A model generated the notes under the pieces. That model did no database searches. It saw only the letters and a program-made list of their open reading frames with translations, and was not told the DNA's origin. Made by a program: the position numbers and the translations under genes. Source: Drosophila miranda (taxonomy: Eukaryota; Arthropoda; Insecta; Diptera; Drosophilidae). From it: a DNA stretch of 64,000 nucleotides. How positions within the stretch are numbered: the stretch's first letter is position 1; each line of letters begins with the position of its first letter. Shown here in pieces: positions 42,899-55,249 of the stretch. The stretch covers positions 16,474,001-16,538,000 of the forward strand of contig NC_046676.1 of assembly GCF_003369915.1 (NCBI RefSeq), written 5' to 3'.

Positions 42899-45800
42899 GA
42901 TTACATTTATGTATGTATGTACCTAGTACACATTTATATTTATGTATGCATGCTATGTGTGAGAATGTATGAGAAAATTTTTCTCTATCGCGAAGCAAAA
43001 TCATATTTAAAAGGTTTAAGGAGGGATTTTTGGTAATCGTTTTCTCGTTTGCTCTAGATTTAGTTTATTCGGTTTAGTCTATGTTTAAGTAACTATGTAA
43101 GTATTTAATGCATATGTATGTATGTATGTATGTGGTTAGTATGTTCATGCTTAGCTATCGCATCGATTTTGGTGTAGATCTTCTGTGAAAAGAAGATTTT
43201 CCGTCTTGATCCTGATTCTGATCCTATCTACTATCTAGTACCCTTCCTAACATATACATATACTCGCATCTATATGTTCATTTAGTATTTCGTATGCGAA
43301 ACCAGTATCTGGCTTATCTTTTATTTCTTGTTCGATTCTGTTCGTTCCTGTGTGCATTTCTGTTTTCTTCTGTTCCGTTTTGTTCTGTTTTTCATTTTAA
43401 TGATTAATGTTTAGAATAAAGTTAAACTGCGACACTGTCCCGTCTCGTCTTGTCTGGTCACCGTTCACGTTGTCGTCTTGTCTAGTCTCGTCTGATCTGG
43501 CTTAAAGTTTAAATTTGTACTCGTTTTGTACTCAATTGCTCCATAATTATAACATATGTTAGTATTTATGTGTGTATGTATGTATATTCGAATTTTGGAG
43601 GTGTCCAAAAAATATCTTTTAGTAAAGGTAAATCAATTTGTATTGCCAAATAAGAAATGTTTTCGATTTTAAATACAATAATGTTGATTTTTGTTTTTGT
43701 TTTTGTTTTGCATGTTCGAAGTTTGTTACAAACTTAATTGCTAAATGATCTTGACAAAATATATGTATGTATGTATGCACGCATGTACGATATACGATAT
43801 TTATGCATATGTATGTATTGTATTTAGTATAAGTATGTTATAGATCTTTCTATAGTTATGAAATCATTTCTCTGCGCTAACCGAGAATTGCATTGTCATT
43901 AAAAAAATTTGACTCAAAATTGTATTTTGATATAAGAGTTCATTTCTTGTTGCTTTAGCATCGATTTCTCAATCGATTTGTTATAAAAAGTTTCTTTATA
44001 AATATGTTTTCGTTTTGAATTCGTCTGCTTCTTATTCTTCTTTTGTGCACCTCATTACTTTTGTTTTTTGTTTTTTTGTTTTTGGAAATCGTTCAGTTCA
44101 GCTCAGCGGTGTTTTGCTTGGCCGCACATCTCGAAGGATCTTTAGTCATTGAGTCAATTGTTTTGAGTTTCGCTGTTCTTAATTGCTAAATATGTACGTA
44201 ATACCAAAAAATTTGAATACCTGATTTAAGTTTTGGATTCGTTTTTAGTATAGTATACATGTACTATACTTTAGTTAGTAGCTACGTGTATATGAGCAAT
44301 TCGTTTTGCTTAAGGTGTTGTTGTTGGTTGGGCAACTTGTTTATTTGTTTGTTGTTTTTTTTTTTTTTGGAATATGGCGTTTATTTGAAAAAAATACCTG
44401 ATTGCAAGTTTAATGTAGTATTTTTGGTATGGTATGGTATGTATTTATGTTGTAAAAATTTTAATTAACTATTTATGCGTAGGCTCTTGTTTTGTGTATT
44501 TATGTGTATGTGTATGTGTATGTGTGAGTGTATAGTGTCTTTATGTATGTATTATTTGTTACGCTCTTTCGTTTTGATTCTTAAGCCTTTGGCAAATTGT
44601 TCAGTATTCTCATGACTTTTAGTATTCCCATCGTGTTCTGTTTAACATACTTTAGTACTGTACTCTATAGATCTATAGTATATATGTATAGTATATGTTT
44701 AAATGCTTTTTATTTTAAATTATGGCATTCTGTATTTTCTTACATCTCAATAATTGGATTCCGTACTCGGTTCGTTTGTTTTTTGTTTTTTTTTTCTTGT
44801 TTAGTGCAATTATTTTTTTTTTACACAATTTCTAAACTGTGGCTTTTAGAAAACGGCGCTCATTTGTAATGATATAAGTATTTGTTCTTTAGTATTTGTT
44901 TTAGTAAACCTCACACAAATAGTATAAAATATGGCATTCTCAAACGTCTCGCTAGACGCTATACTATATGCATGGTATATATGATATATATACTATATAC
45001 ATATATCTATGTATGTACATATGTAGGTGTGGTCTGGCGTGAGTTGTTGTTTGTGGTGTGAGTGGTTTGAATGATTCGATCTGGATCACAAGAAATGAAC
45101 GGCGCGTCAAGGTATGTACGATTGAATAAAATGAGGTGAGGTTGTGTCATGTAATGTTATGGCAATTTCGTTTGGGGCTCGAGGCTCGAGGACCGAGGAT
45201 CGAGGGGGCTGCCTAAGCTAAGGTGTAAAATAATTACGATTTCTATTCTATATAGCTCTATATAATAGGTTTCCCTTTGTTCTGTCGTGTATAAATGTAT
45301 TGTATATGTATAAATATTGTATAAGTATATGTTTTTGTTGCCTGTGCTCTCGTAGAGCAAGTGTGGCATTTTTGCATCATTTTTATATTTTAAGTGTATT
45401 TTTAGGGATTTTTTAAAATAATTTTGTTTAAGGGGTTTCTCTTGCTTGTTTTTTTTTGCGCATTTTATGCAATGTTGCTTTATACGTGGAAGGAGTGTTA
45501 GCTATATATCTCTCCCTTGCACACATTCTGGTACTATCTCTTTCACTCTCTCTCTCTCGCTCTCTGTCTCTCTCTTTCGCTCTGGTTTGATCAGGTTCTG
45601 AATCCGGGTTGAAACACAAATAGATATAATAGAATAGAACATAAAAATAAACTAAGTAACTAAGTTGGCTAATACATTTTAAGCGCCTTTCTAATCACGC
45701 ATTGCAACTAATGCCAGGTGCGGTGCCGGGTATAGATCCAGGCCCACCCAGGATCGGTTCTAGTCGGTTCTATGTGTGTACTATATATTTGCTATTAAAA

Positions 45801-47581
45801 TCATCTCACCTCTCTTCGACACAAAATTCAGCTAATCCATGCATTTACCTTCTGTTCTGGCTGCCCTTTTCTTAAGCTTTCATTTAGTATCATTTTACTT
45901 GTTTTCTTGTTATGTTTTGTTTGCGAGGAACATGTCACCTTAATGTGTATTCAATACGCCCATATATTGCTCTGGATTTTTCATATGCCTGCCCTACGTC
46001 ACGCTAAATCTACTAAATGCTAATGAACACATTGAGTCAAAAATTATGATTTTTTTCGTTTTTGTTTCCTTTGTTTGTTTTCGCGACCAACCCCTCCCCT
46101 CTTGTTTTATCATCATTCCTTTAGCTAACCCCTCTTCTATCAGCCCGCTCTGCTGCTGCTTCTGCTGCTGCTGCTGCTGTGAGTACCCTGTGGGGGGAAT
46201 CATTACAATCCATTACAATCCGAAATCCCTGCGATGAATATAGGATGAAATGAATGTTGGTGAATGTCAGTTAAACTCGGTTTAGCTATGCCTATAATGA
46301 TTCATGATGTGACCGTGACTGGATGTGGATCTCTCTATATATAATATATATATATATTATATATATACTATATGTATATGTATATGTATATGTTGTATGT
46401 AAGTATGAGTGTTATGCTAAGTTAAGTTACTTTACGTTATCAATGTCATTGCAATTTGTCTGTGTGTTTTTGTGATTTTCATTTCACTTGTTTTTGGCCT
46501 CACCATATATGGTTCTTCAGTTGGCTCCGAAATTGCGGTTTAGTTAATCAGTCTTTGTTAAAAGTTCAACCAAAAGTCAGCGGGTTTCCTTAATATTTGT
46601 TCTTGATTTTCTATTCTTTCCTTTCCTTTACTTTCGTTTCGATTTGTTTTGTTTTGTTTTGCTTTGTTTCCTTTTACAAAGTTTCGTGTACTCACTTGCT
46701 CAGTCTCAATTATAAGAAATAATTAGTAAAATAATCAAAAAAATATTTTAAAAACCTATGTATGTGTGTATAAATGAAAAAAATATCTCTAAACGGAACT
46801 AAACGAATTAAGATAATAATACAAACATTAATACCATTCCAAACAATTCGTCTGAAAATTATTTTGTAGTAACTCTTGTGGAAACAAAAATCTTATTTAG
46901 TAGTTCTTTCAGCTAAGCAACCCCCCATAAAACGCACTTCCCCGCTAATGGAAGAGTTTTCCATTCCACTCCATTCCTCTAATCCTCCGGCTAGAAAACT
47001 GCTTTTCAGTCTAACTAACAGGTAGTAATATTTTCATCTAGTAATCCTTATTGTTGTGTCCTGCTCTGCTCTGCTCTGCTTTCGTCTTTTACTAACCCCG
47101 CGGATCCTTCACCAATTAATGTTGTATATGTATATATCTCCTATGTCCCCTAACCTGTGCTGTTGGTTTTCGCTTTAGACCTAATTGGTTGTGTTGGGTT
47201 GGGCTTTTTGTATATTCGCTAGATACATATTCGCATACAGATATATACAGATGTATAGATATCTGCATCTGTATCTATATCGGTACGGTATACATATGTG
47301 TAATTCGTATTGTATTGTAAATTACCAAATCGTAACCATAACTCTTAAGCATTATCGAGGTAATCGTTGTAGCACTTATGCTAAAAATTTTTTCTAATTT
47401 TCCATGCTCTCAATTCAGATTTTCTCTTTTTGTTTTTTAGTGTTTCGTTCTTTGTTTTGTTTTTGTTTTTTTCTTTTTGGATTAGATGTCTATTACGCTA
47501 ACGTTTAGCTCTTGTAAATGGTCTAAAAAAAGATTGGTATTCGTATTCCCCTCCCATTCCAGTTGACGGCTATAAGCTTAT

Positions 47582-50360
47582 TTAGAATACGTGCACAAAC
47601 CGCTTGTAAGGGTTAGACCCTTCTTTGGAGTCTGGCGACAGTTCTATGAGGAATACGATGCGACCGTCTGGCATCATGGCCACATCGCAGGTTCGATCCT
47701 TCTCGTCCAGCGTCGGTGGCATTAGCGGATTGATGGAGGGTCGCACTTCGATCTGTAAACAGGATATACATAAGTTATAATCCGTCGTTCAATCGTGTAA
47801 TTCAAAAGAATGAAAGATGATTGTATTGGATAGGCACTTACATCCCACATAAAGTCAAGATTTTGATTGAAGACCAGGATGCGTTGATTCTTGGAATCGG
47901 CCACTATAATGCGGCCCTCGTCGTCACAGCACAGGCCCGAGGGCCTATTGAACTCATGGAAGCCCGAGCCCTCATGTCCCTTCACGGACAGAATCTGTAG
48001 AAGAACGTATACAAGTCATAAATATTCATTTCTATATGCGCTTGCTCAAGGGTACTCACGTCGTTAATGTCAGGATCGATTAGATAGAGGCAATGGTTGT
48101 CAAAGTCGGAGACAATGATGTTCCCCGTGGGCGTATAGCAGACACCGCGGGGCGAGGCGATGCCCTTCGTCTGGCCATGGTTGTCGAACACAATCTGGCG
48201 TATGAAGCGTCCCTCGGAATCGAACTGCTGGATGCGATGGTTGCGCGAATCGGTGACCACAATCTGGCGACGCGAGTTTACTGCCACATCCCACGGATAC
48301 TGGAACTGGCCGTACTCCTTGCCATAGCTGCCGAACTTGAGCAGGAAGACGCCGCTGGCCGTGAAGATCTGCACGCGATGGTTGTCCTTGTCCACCACAA
48401 TGATGCGATTGTCCACGTCCACACAGATGCCGGCTGGCAGATCGAACTCCCCGTTGCCCACGCCCTTCCGACCGAACTTAAACTTGAGCGAGCCGTCTGG
48501 ATTGAAGACCTGCACACGGTTGTTGCGCCGATCCGAGACCAGAACATGGCCCATCTTGTCTACGCACAGGCCCCACGGTCGGCTCACCTGCCCATCCTCG
48601 TGGCCTTCGGTGGCAAACGACAGCGACAGCGAATTGGAGTTGCGCACCTTCACCAGATCCATACAGCCAGGAATCGCCTGCGTCGTCCGAGGGGCGCTGA
48701 AGTGAAGGCCTGGGGAGCTTCGCAGTCCGTTCAATTCCCAGTCCAGGGCTGCGCTGGACATGCCGCAGGCGCTGCCGCCACGGGGCTGCATTATGGGCGA
48801 CGGTATGCGGAAGCTATTGTCCCGGAGCAATGGACGACGCACGTTCGAGGATGCTACGCTCAGAGGATTGTTGGCAATGCTGCCGATGCCAAAGGCCAAG
48901 TCCATTCCATTGCCAGGACCTACACCGACACCGCCACCGATACCGACACCTACACCGCCACCGACACCTACACCGACACCACCACCGACACCGATTGGAT
49001 TGACACCTACACTAACACCAGCTCCAACTCCTCCGATTCCCACGGAGGCGGCAGTGACGGCATTCACATTGGAGACGCTGGGTACGATGCCGCTGGTGCT
49101 TGTGACGATGGGCAGGTTCTTATCGTCGACAAGTATGACGCCTCCCTGGTTTCGGATATCCTGCAGAAGACTGTAGTCGGGTGGCGCAAAGGCAAAGACC
49201 TCCTGCTTGGGCTGCAGGTCCTTGTAGATGCCGGCGAACTGCTCCATCTGGCGCTGTCCGTTGGTGAGCTTCATCGCGATCTCTATCTGGTCCATGCTCA
49301 ATGCGTTGTCCGCCACTTTACTGAGCATATCGGAGGTCTCGGAAAGGCCGGCCAGAGCGGACTTAAGTCCCGCCATCTGGTCGTGGAGAATGGCCAGGCG
49401 GCGCAATCGCAGCTTCTCCACAAAGTCGAGCAGAAAGCGCTCGCGGTCCTCGATGGCAATGATGAACTGACGGAAGGCCTTCCGTATGTTGTCGCTCAGT
49501 TCGCTGCAGTTGCGTTCGATGAGCCGGATGAATGCCAGGGCCTTGTCAATGCTGCTCTTGATGCAGCGCGTCCCCACTTGGCTGCTCTCGATGGCGCCCT
49601 CCAGCTTTTCCTTGGAGCCGACCATGAAACTCTGAATGGATGCGTAGCTGTGCTCCTTGTGCTCGTGCAGAGTACAGCACTGGCACACCAGCTTGCGGCA
49701 GTAGTCGCACACGTAGCGCAGCATCTCGTTGTGAATGTCGCAGATGAAGTTGGAGCTGGGCGGCGTGTGGGCGTGGGTCGAGCTGCCGCCCGTGGGCGAG
49801 GCCCCGATGGGCGTCGGCAGCGACACGATCGAGTGGTTCGAGGAGAGCGGACTGTTGCGGTGCTCCCTCAGGCAGTCGTTGCACATGAACTCGTTGCACT
49901 CGAGGCAGCGTATGGAGGCGCTCACCTCGCACCAGCCGCAGCTGATGCTCGAGTTGTTGGAAGACTCTGGAGACATCTTTGGGTTGCTGCGCGGCCCGCT
50001 TCCAATGGGTCCGATGCTGAAGTCGCCATGTGTGTCCAGTCCGCCAAGAAAGTTATTGATAAAGAAGTCCGTGCGTGGTGGGGAGCTGCACAAAAGCAAA
50101 ATGATTGCTAGCACTGTAACTACTGCACTGTTCTGTACTGTCACTTACCTCTGTCCCACATTGGGCAGCAGTCCGACATTGAGGTCCCAGGCGGGGAAGG
50201 ACTCCAGTATGCCTGCCAGGAGGCGCTCGGAGGAGTTGCTGGCGTTGCTGCTTACACTGCCGCTGCCATTGACAGTCGAGGAGGCAACTCCGTTGGCGCT
50301 GGCCGTATTGCTGCTAGCCATTTGTTGCGGAACCGAATTGTTTGACAAGAGTTCCATCAT
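47582..50360 (-). CDS. wech: Wech (Dappled): B-box, coiled-coil, NHL-repeat protein of the TRIM-NHL family
   Basis: Wech links integrins to the cytoskeleton at muscle attachment sites, contacting Talin and ILK. Four coding exons (reading down) are 50360-50149, 50085-48060, 47994-47842 and 47752-47582, in phase, about 853 aa. The first in-frame ATG is at 50360. Order: a Ser/Asn-rich N-terminus; B-box 1 (CGWCEVSASIRCLECNEFMC), B-box 2 (ICDIHNEMLRYVCDYCRKLV) and a coiled coil (about residues 200-320). A linker with an expanded Gly-Val repeat follows, then six NHL repeats (for example GQVSRPWGLCVDKMGHVLVS and GEFDLPAGICVDVDNRIIVV) to the end KRFVHVF. No RING finger is seen, which fits Wech and Brat rather than RING-bearing relatives. 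The opposite strand carries a long frame through exon 2 that is a shadow. Confidence 0.95.
48918..49015 (-). repeat. wech: Coding minisatellite: Gly-Val repeat in the wech linker
   Basis: Imperfect 6- and 12-bp units (CCGACACCTACA-like on the + strand) encode GVGVGVGGG-type sequence between the coiled coil and the NHL propeller. The D. melanogaster protein, as I recall it, has a shorter version of this linker. Confidence 0.75.
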
Positions 50361-53300
50361 AAGATTGTTTGAGATCACTTTTCTAGCACAAGCGTAGTCG
50401 TAGTCGTAGTCGTATGTGCAGTTGCAGGCGTGGCCCTTTGCTGTCGATGAGTGACACTTTTACGCTGCAAATATCGTCGCGAAATAAAAAAAAATTTAAT
50501 TGAATTTCCTAGACGTTTGTATGTGACAGAAATGGTTGGGTTGCTATTTGTTTTTCGGTTTCTAACTGCGTTTGGAACGCGCGAGAGACGTTGTCAGGAG
50601 ACGGGAGGAGGCAACGAACTAATTTGGCCACAGCCGTTGACGTGCATTAAGTAGTCCGAAGAAAGGCAGGGCAAGACAGCCTTGAGGATCGAGCCTTGAG
50701 TTGCAGCTGCATCTGGGCCTGCGGCTTAGGTAGCCCGGAAAAACTCAGCCTTTTCGTCTTCGATTTTCCTGTCCTGTCCGTCCATATTGTGCCTACTTAC
50801 AACGCGCTGATCCTTGATCCCTTTCCCTCTGTGCCGTCCCAAATTCGTAAAACGAGACCCGAGCAGATGTGTGGCGCGATCTGCAGCAGCACAAGCAGCA
50901 GGTCAGATTTGTTTTTGCTTGCCGTGCATCCTTAAGATACATTGGTATGTGTATGTATGTTGGCCCTATTATGAGATATCCCGCTGTCGGCACAACTCTA
51001 GGAATTGGAATTTAGAATTCGCCATGCGTATCCCTATTTATGAGCCCTATTGTCTTCAAGCAAACCTAAAATGGCGCGCAATCCATCGATTTGCGTCTAG
51101 TCCTGGCTGTACTCCCGTAATCCCAAGTTCCTCATAGTCCCACTCCTACTCATTTTGTGCAAGCTTGGTAACCCAAATAAAGGAGACCAGACCCCACCAT
51201 CCCCCAAATAAACCGGAAAACGGAAAAACGGGAGAGTGTGGAAAGGAATTGAACTCAACCCACCCCCGTATACTGTGCAGTAATCTCAAATCTCATTGCG
51301 TAGTTCTAGCATTTTCCCGTTTTTCCGACCCCACCACCATCACCACTTCTACCCCCTCCCACTCACCCTCCTGTTCATGCTCCTTCAATGCGCTAGCTAG
51401 CGGCTTTTTGTGGATGGAAAACCCAAAACGAAAACGCAATAAAACGACGAACGAACGACTGGTTGCCATCTTCAAGACGGGGCCATCCACGTCGTACGCC
51501 CAATCAACCGACCCGACCCGACCGACTTTCATCCCCTCTCATGGTAACAGCCGGACGAGGAGGAGGGGTGCTGCAGAGCAGCATTGGAAACGGTTACATT
51601 TACACTCGAAGAAAACAGACCGAAAAGCAAAGATCTTGTTTTGTTTTCTTGTGGATACTTGGTAATTTGAGTTAATTTATAGCATAACTTCAAGGGTTGG
51701 ACGAGGGGCTAAGCAAATCCAGTTTGGGTGGCTTTTGCTGGGTTGCTATCAACGAAAGAAGGATAAAGTAGACTCTAGTTGGTCTGGTGCTTCCGATACA
51801 TGCAACGCCCCGGAATGGGATGCATTTCAAGGATATTTTTGTGCCGTGTAGACGAAGAGAAACTACCCTTGTCACCCTTGAACATTTTCCATTGAAAACG
51901 GGTCTGTCGCAGTCGCAGAGCCTCAGAAAGTGGAAAAAAACATGACCAAGAAGTTAAAGTCCTTTCACAAACAGACACACCACTACAGGGACACTTTCAT
52001 ATCCGTGTGTGTGTGTGTGTTTGTGTTTGTGTGTTTGTTTGTTTGTGTGTGTGCGGATACGACGCAAAAACGTGATGGGATGGGGATGAGGGTTGTATTT
52101 ATACAAGAAGTCTCTCTATATCTCTCTACTACATACATATGTAGGTGGTTCGTTTGCGTTCCTGCGGCACACACACAGAAAACAGAAAAACGAAAACGGA
52201 AAATCCATCGAGATGTAAGAAATCTTGAGAATCTCGATATTTAGATTTAAACGAAGTAAAATAAAATATTTGCATTCAATTCAAGGCAATAGTTTATACA
52301 TATCATTCTGTTGACAATAGTTCATATCAACCTCCCACTCTCTGCACCATCTACAGCACTCTCCTCTTCTCCGTCATTCGTACACACCTTTTTCAGCAGC
52401 CTCATGCAAGCCGCTGTGGAACGGAACTGCACACCTTCAATGGGTCTCCGTCTCCGGCCCGACACAACCGACACGACAAAACCGAATTTGACTCGTCGCT
52501 GATTCCCAGATTGTTTGTCAATTAGTTTTGATTCGATTCGGGAAAGAATATTGATTCTTATTCGCGATTTTTCAGTGGTATTCTTTGCGATTTTATGTTA
52601 TGCGAGATTCTGTCGTTTTTCGACCGAGTCACCCAGAGATCTTATGCGTAATTCGTTTGCCCGTGCACATTCATTCGCTCCGACATTCATGTATTCCTTT
52701 TTCCGACTAAAAGATACATTCGACTAAAAACACAACGAATACTGTGTCAGCGCTCGACTCGCTCTCTCTTTCTCTCTCCCTCTCTTCGTGTGCGTGCTGC
52801 TCTTTCTGTTCTGTTGCTTTTGCTTATTCTGATTCAGATTCAGATTCTGCTTCTGTCTCTGCTACTCTTCCTCTAGCTAAACAAAAAATAAAATAAAACA
52901 AACCCCAAATGTATCTCGCAGATAGTTTTTGATTTTGATGTGCGCGCGCAATTCCTCTTTCACGCTCTTTTTTGCTTTTAACTTAGCCAGCACGCACACC
53001 AGTGTTGCGAGCTCAGCTTTTTTTCGTCAGATCTAGCCCGCAGCGGGAATTCATATTTTTGGTTTTTTTTTTTAATTGACGCACTATTGGGATTTTCCCA
53101 CCTCCACATTAAACTAATTAAATTATTCTAGCCAAAATCCATAGTAGATACCTTCCCTGTTGCTTTGACTCACTTTAGGCTCACAGAATAAATAAATAAA
53201 TAAAATAAATACATATTTAATCATCCCAGCTGATCAAAATTCTGCAATTCTACTTCTGATTTTTAGATTTTAATTAATTAATTCAAAGAATTTCATATAG

Positions 53301-54852
53301 CAGTATATTATTATAATAGTACTACTAATTTTGTTAACTAGTGTTTTTTTTTTTAATTTTTGTAGCCAATCTAGCTTTGTTTTAATCAAAAAAGTATTGT
53401 CGACACTGACGCACACAACTCGGGTCTTCTGCCTCTCTCACACTCTCTCTCTCTCGTTGGTTTATGCTCATGTGCACATTTTTATCTTCTATTCATTTTC
53501 ACTTATGCCGCAAAGAACTGCAACCAAATGCGCCCCACATCCAAGAGGGTAGTGCCTGAAGTTAATCACTAGCCAACAGGGAACGAATAGAGGATCTATT
53601 TTATGAAACAGTTACATCAACTTACTAATAACTTAGCGCTAGGGACGACCCTTAAAAAGCCGATTGGATCATGGCGTCTGTTTTTATACAGGGTACTCGT
53701 GGGAGTAGAGGGGTATATGTTATTTGTGGAGATGCATGCACCTCACAGCAGGGAGAAATGAAATCCAAATTCTTAGCACTCATGCCTCATTTAGTCTCTA
53801 TTTTTCTGCACCATTTCCAAAGTCACTTGGGAAGATGCGATTGTGCACTCACAATATTGTTTCACTTTCTCAGATCCAGCACAGAAAACAGGATATCGAT
53901 GCTATCGATATCGTTGAAAAACGTGTATCGTGCTCAAGCCGACAATTATTTAAGTACACTCTTCCCGAATTTAATTGCTGTACCTAAATTTCAGTTGGGT
54001 CGACTACTCTTTGAAATACCCTCGTGTAGCCGTATACAAGACATATCAAATAAAAATGTTTCTTTTCTTATTTCAAAATTTGCGCGTCCATTGTTCGTTC
54101 TATTACTTTGGCGTGCGTGTTTTTCACTTGAAGTTTTAACCGCTCGTTGCGCGTGATTTTGTTTAGTTTTCCGAATACTTCTGACCCACTTAACGTGGCG
54201 ACGGACTAGGACTCCTCGAAATCTACAACCTTCACGCTCAAACTGGATGCAAACTCTGTCTCCGACACAGCACTGACGCTGCTGCCCTTCTGGCGTGCTC
54301 ATTATTGTTTTTGTTATATGCTCCTTTTGGGTAGGTATAGCCGAAATGTGGTCCAGTTTGTGCATCTTGGCTTAGAAGCGATATTTTTTACCTAAAATCA
54401 ATTAAAAAATATTTGCCTATAGCTATACAAGGTTATACATGTTCCTTTTGGACAAAGTGAATTTGCTGTTTCTCGAACAAATCCAGCTTCTTTCATATAT
54501 TCAATATAAGAAAAATATTAGGTTAGGTTGAGGCGGCTGCCGGGCTCGCTCGGAACCCGTCACACTTAGGCCGGTTTCGGCCCGTTGTGTAAAAAGAAAA
54601 ATGTTAGAGTTAGGGCATTACAAAGCTGGCCTCCGCCGAAGGGAAGCTCATAGAGAGCGAGAGAGTAAACCAACGTGAGAGAATTCTCTTCACATTAACG
54701 GCGCATGTGTGTGGCGGGAAAATACTGATGGAGACAGACACCACCGGCAGAGGCAGAGGGCAGACAAGAGAGACCCAAACACCCTTAAGGAACTCGTTTT
54801 GCACTGACAAAAATTTGTAGCCCCCGTGTTTCCTTCCTTGGCTGCAGCACTA
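50361..54852. other. Non-coding region upstream of wech
   Basis: No recognisable coding exon on either strand. It probably contains wech 5' non-coding exons and introns plus the promoter. TG-rich repeats lie at about 52004-52055, CT-rich tracts near 52760 and 53440, and a short hairpin element at 54517-54600. Confidence 0.5.
54517..54600 (+). repeat. Short GGTTAGGTT-headed element with a hairpin
   Basis: It begins TTAGGTTAGGTTGAGGCGGC and contains GGCCGGTTTCGGCC, a 5-bp stem with a 4-nt loop, followed by CGTTGTG. The arrangement recalls a short dispersed dipteran sequence that starts GGTTAGGTT and has a similar hairpin before a CATTGTG. That comparison is from memory and not verified. Confidence 0.4.
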
Positions 54853-55025
54853 TTATCGTATTAAGCCCGATGTTTCAGAGAACTGCGGGCGGCTGACGCT
54901 GGTCGCTACCTGCGCAGGTGCACCCGGCCAGGGCAGGAGGGACAGGTAAAACATGAGGTTATCCTCCGACACAAAGACAATGAAGCAGGACGATCTATGC
55001 TGAATGTCTATTTTCTGTTCGCCTG
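54853..55025 (-). CDS. Orphan coding-exon candidate (last exon?), unrecognised
   Basis: On the minus strand a clean acceptor (TTTTACAG) at about 55026-55033 is followed by an open frame of about 57 codons, starting GEQKIDIQHRSSCFIVFVSE and containing LMFYLSLLPWPGAPAQ. It ends in a stop at 54853-54855. Third positions are largely G/C for the first 40 codons, as in real fly exons, and a possible donor follows GCGCAG. I found no partner exon: the next gene upstream (MADF-BESS) has its own stop. It may belong to a small gene or an alternative end of that gene. I do not recognise the protein. Confidence 0.3.
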
Positions 55026-55249
55026 TAAAAGTACATATGTATGTATGATACGGGTCTATGAATCTTAGTACACAAGTGTACATTTGATGTATCTGCGTGA
55101 AGGGTCTTAAAACGAGGGCAGGAGTACTGATTACATGCTAAGTATGAATGCAGATCCACAGTGTTATTCAGTCGCGTGCTTATAATACTGTAAGCTAAGC
55201 TTAAAGTCTACAGAGCCAGGCTAATAGATCCGAAGCCGGCCGCCTAAGA

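Larger units (their letters stand above)
39771..47581. other. Gene-free tract between Aldh-III and wech, with microsatellites; 3' part may be wech 3' UTR
   Basis: Nearly 8 kb without a recognisable coding exon. 41315-41369 is a GAGTCC-type hexamer array. 42853-42897 is a pure (AT)n run. TATG/TGTA tetramer runs are frequent between 42600 and 45030, and an (AT)-rich palindromic run lies at about 46335-46375. From 42600 to 47581 the + strand is strikingly T-rich, so the wech-strand transcript would be A-rich with many possible poly(A) signals (TTTATT on +). I cannot tell how far the wech 3' UTR extends. Confidence 0.5.

Noticed and set aside
47691-47701. GGTTCGATCCT, like a tRNA B box
   Set aside because: It lies inside the last wech coding exon and has no matching A box or cloverleaf.
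48093-50111. 672-codon open frame on the + strand opposite wech
   Set aside because: It mirrors the long, GC-rich wech exon, has Thr-Asp runs that are only the reverse of the Gly-Val repeat, and shows no domain. It is an antisense shadow.
50376-50378. Upstream start for wech before the first ATG
   Set aside because: The codon is GTG. The first ATG in frame is at 50360 and matches the expected N-terminus MMELLSNNSVPQQ.
53671-54156. 161-codon + strand frame upstream of wech
   Set aside because: No domain and no coding-like composition. Treated as chance.
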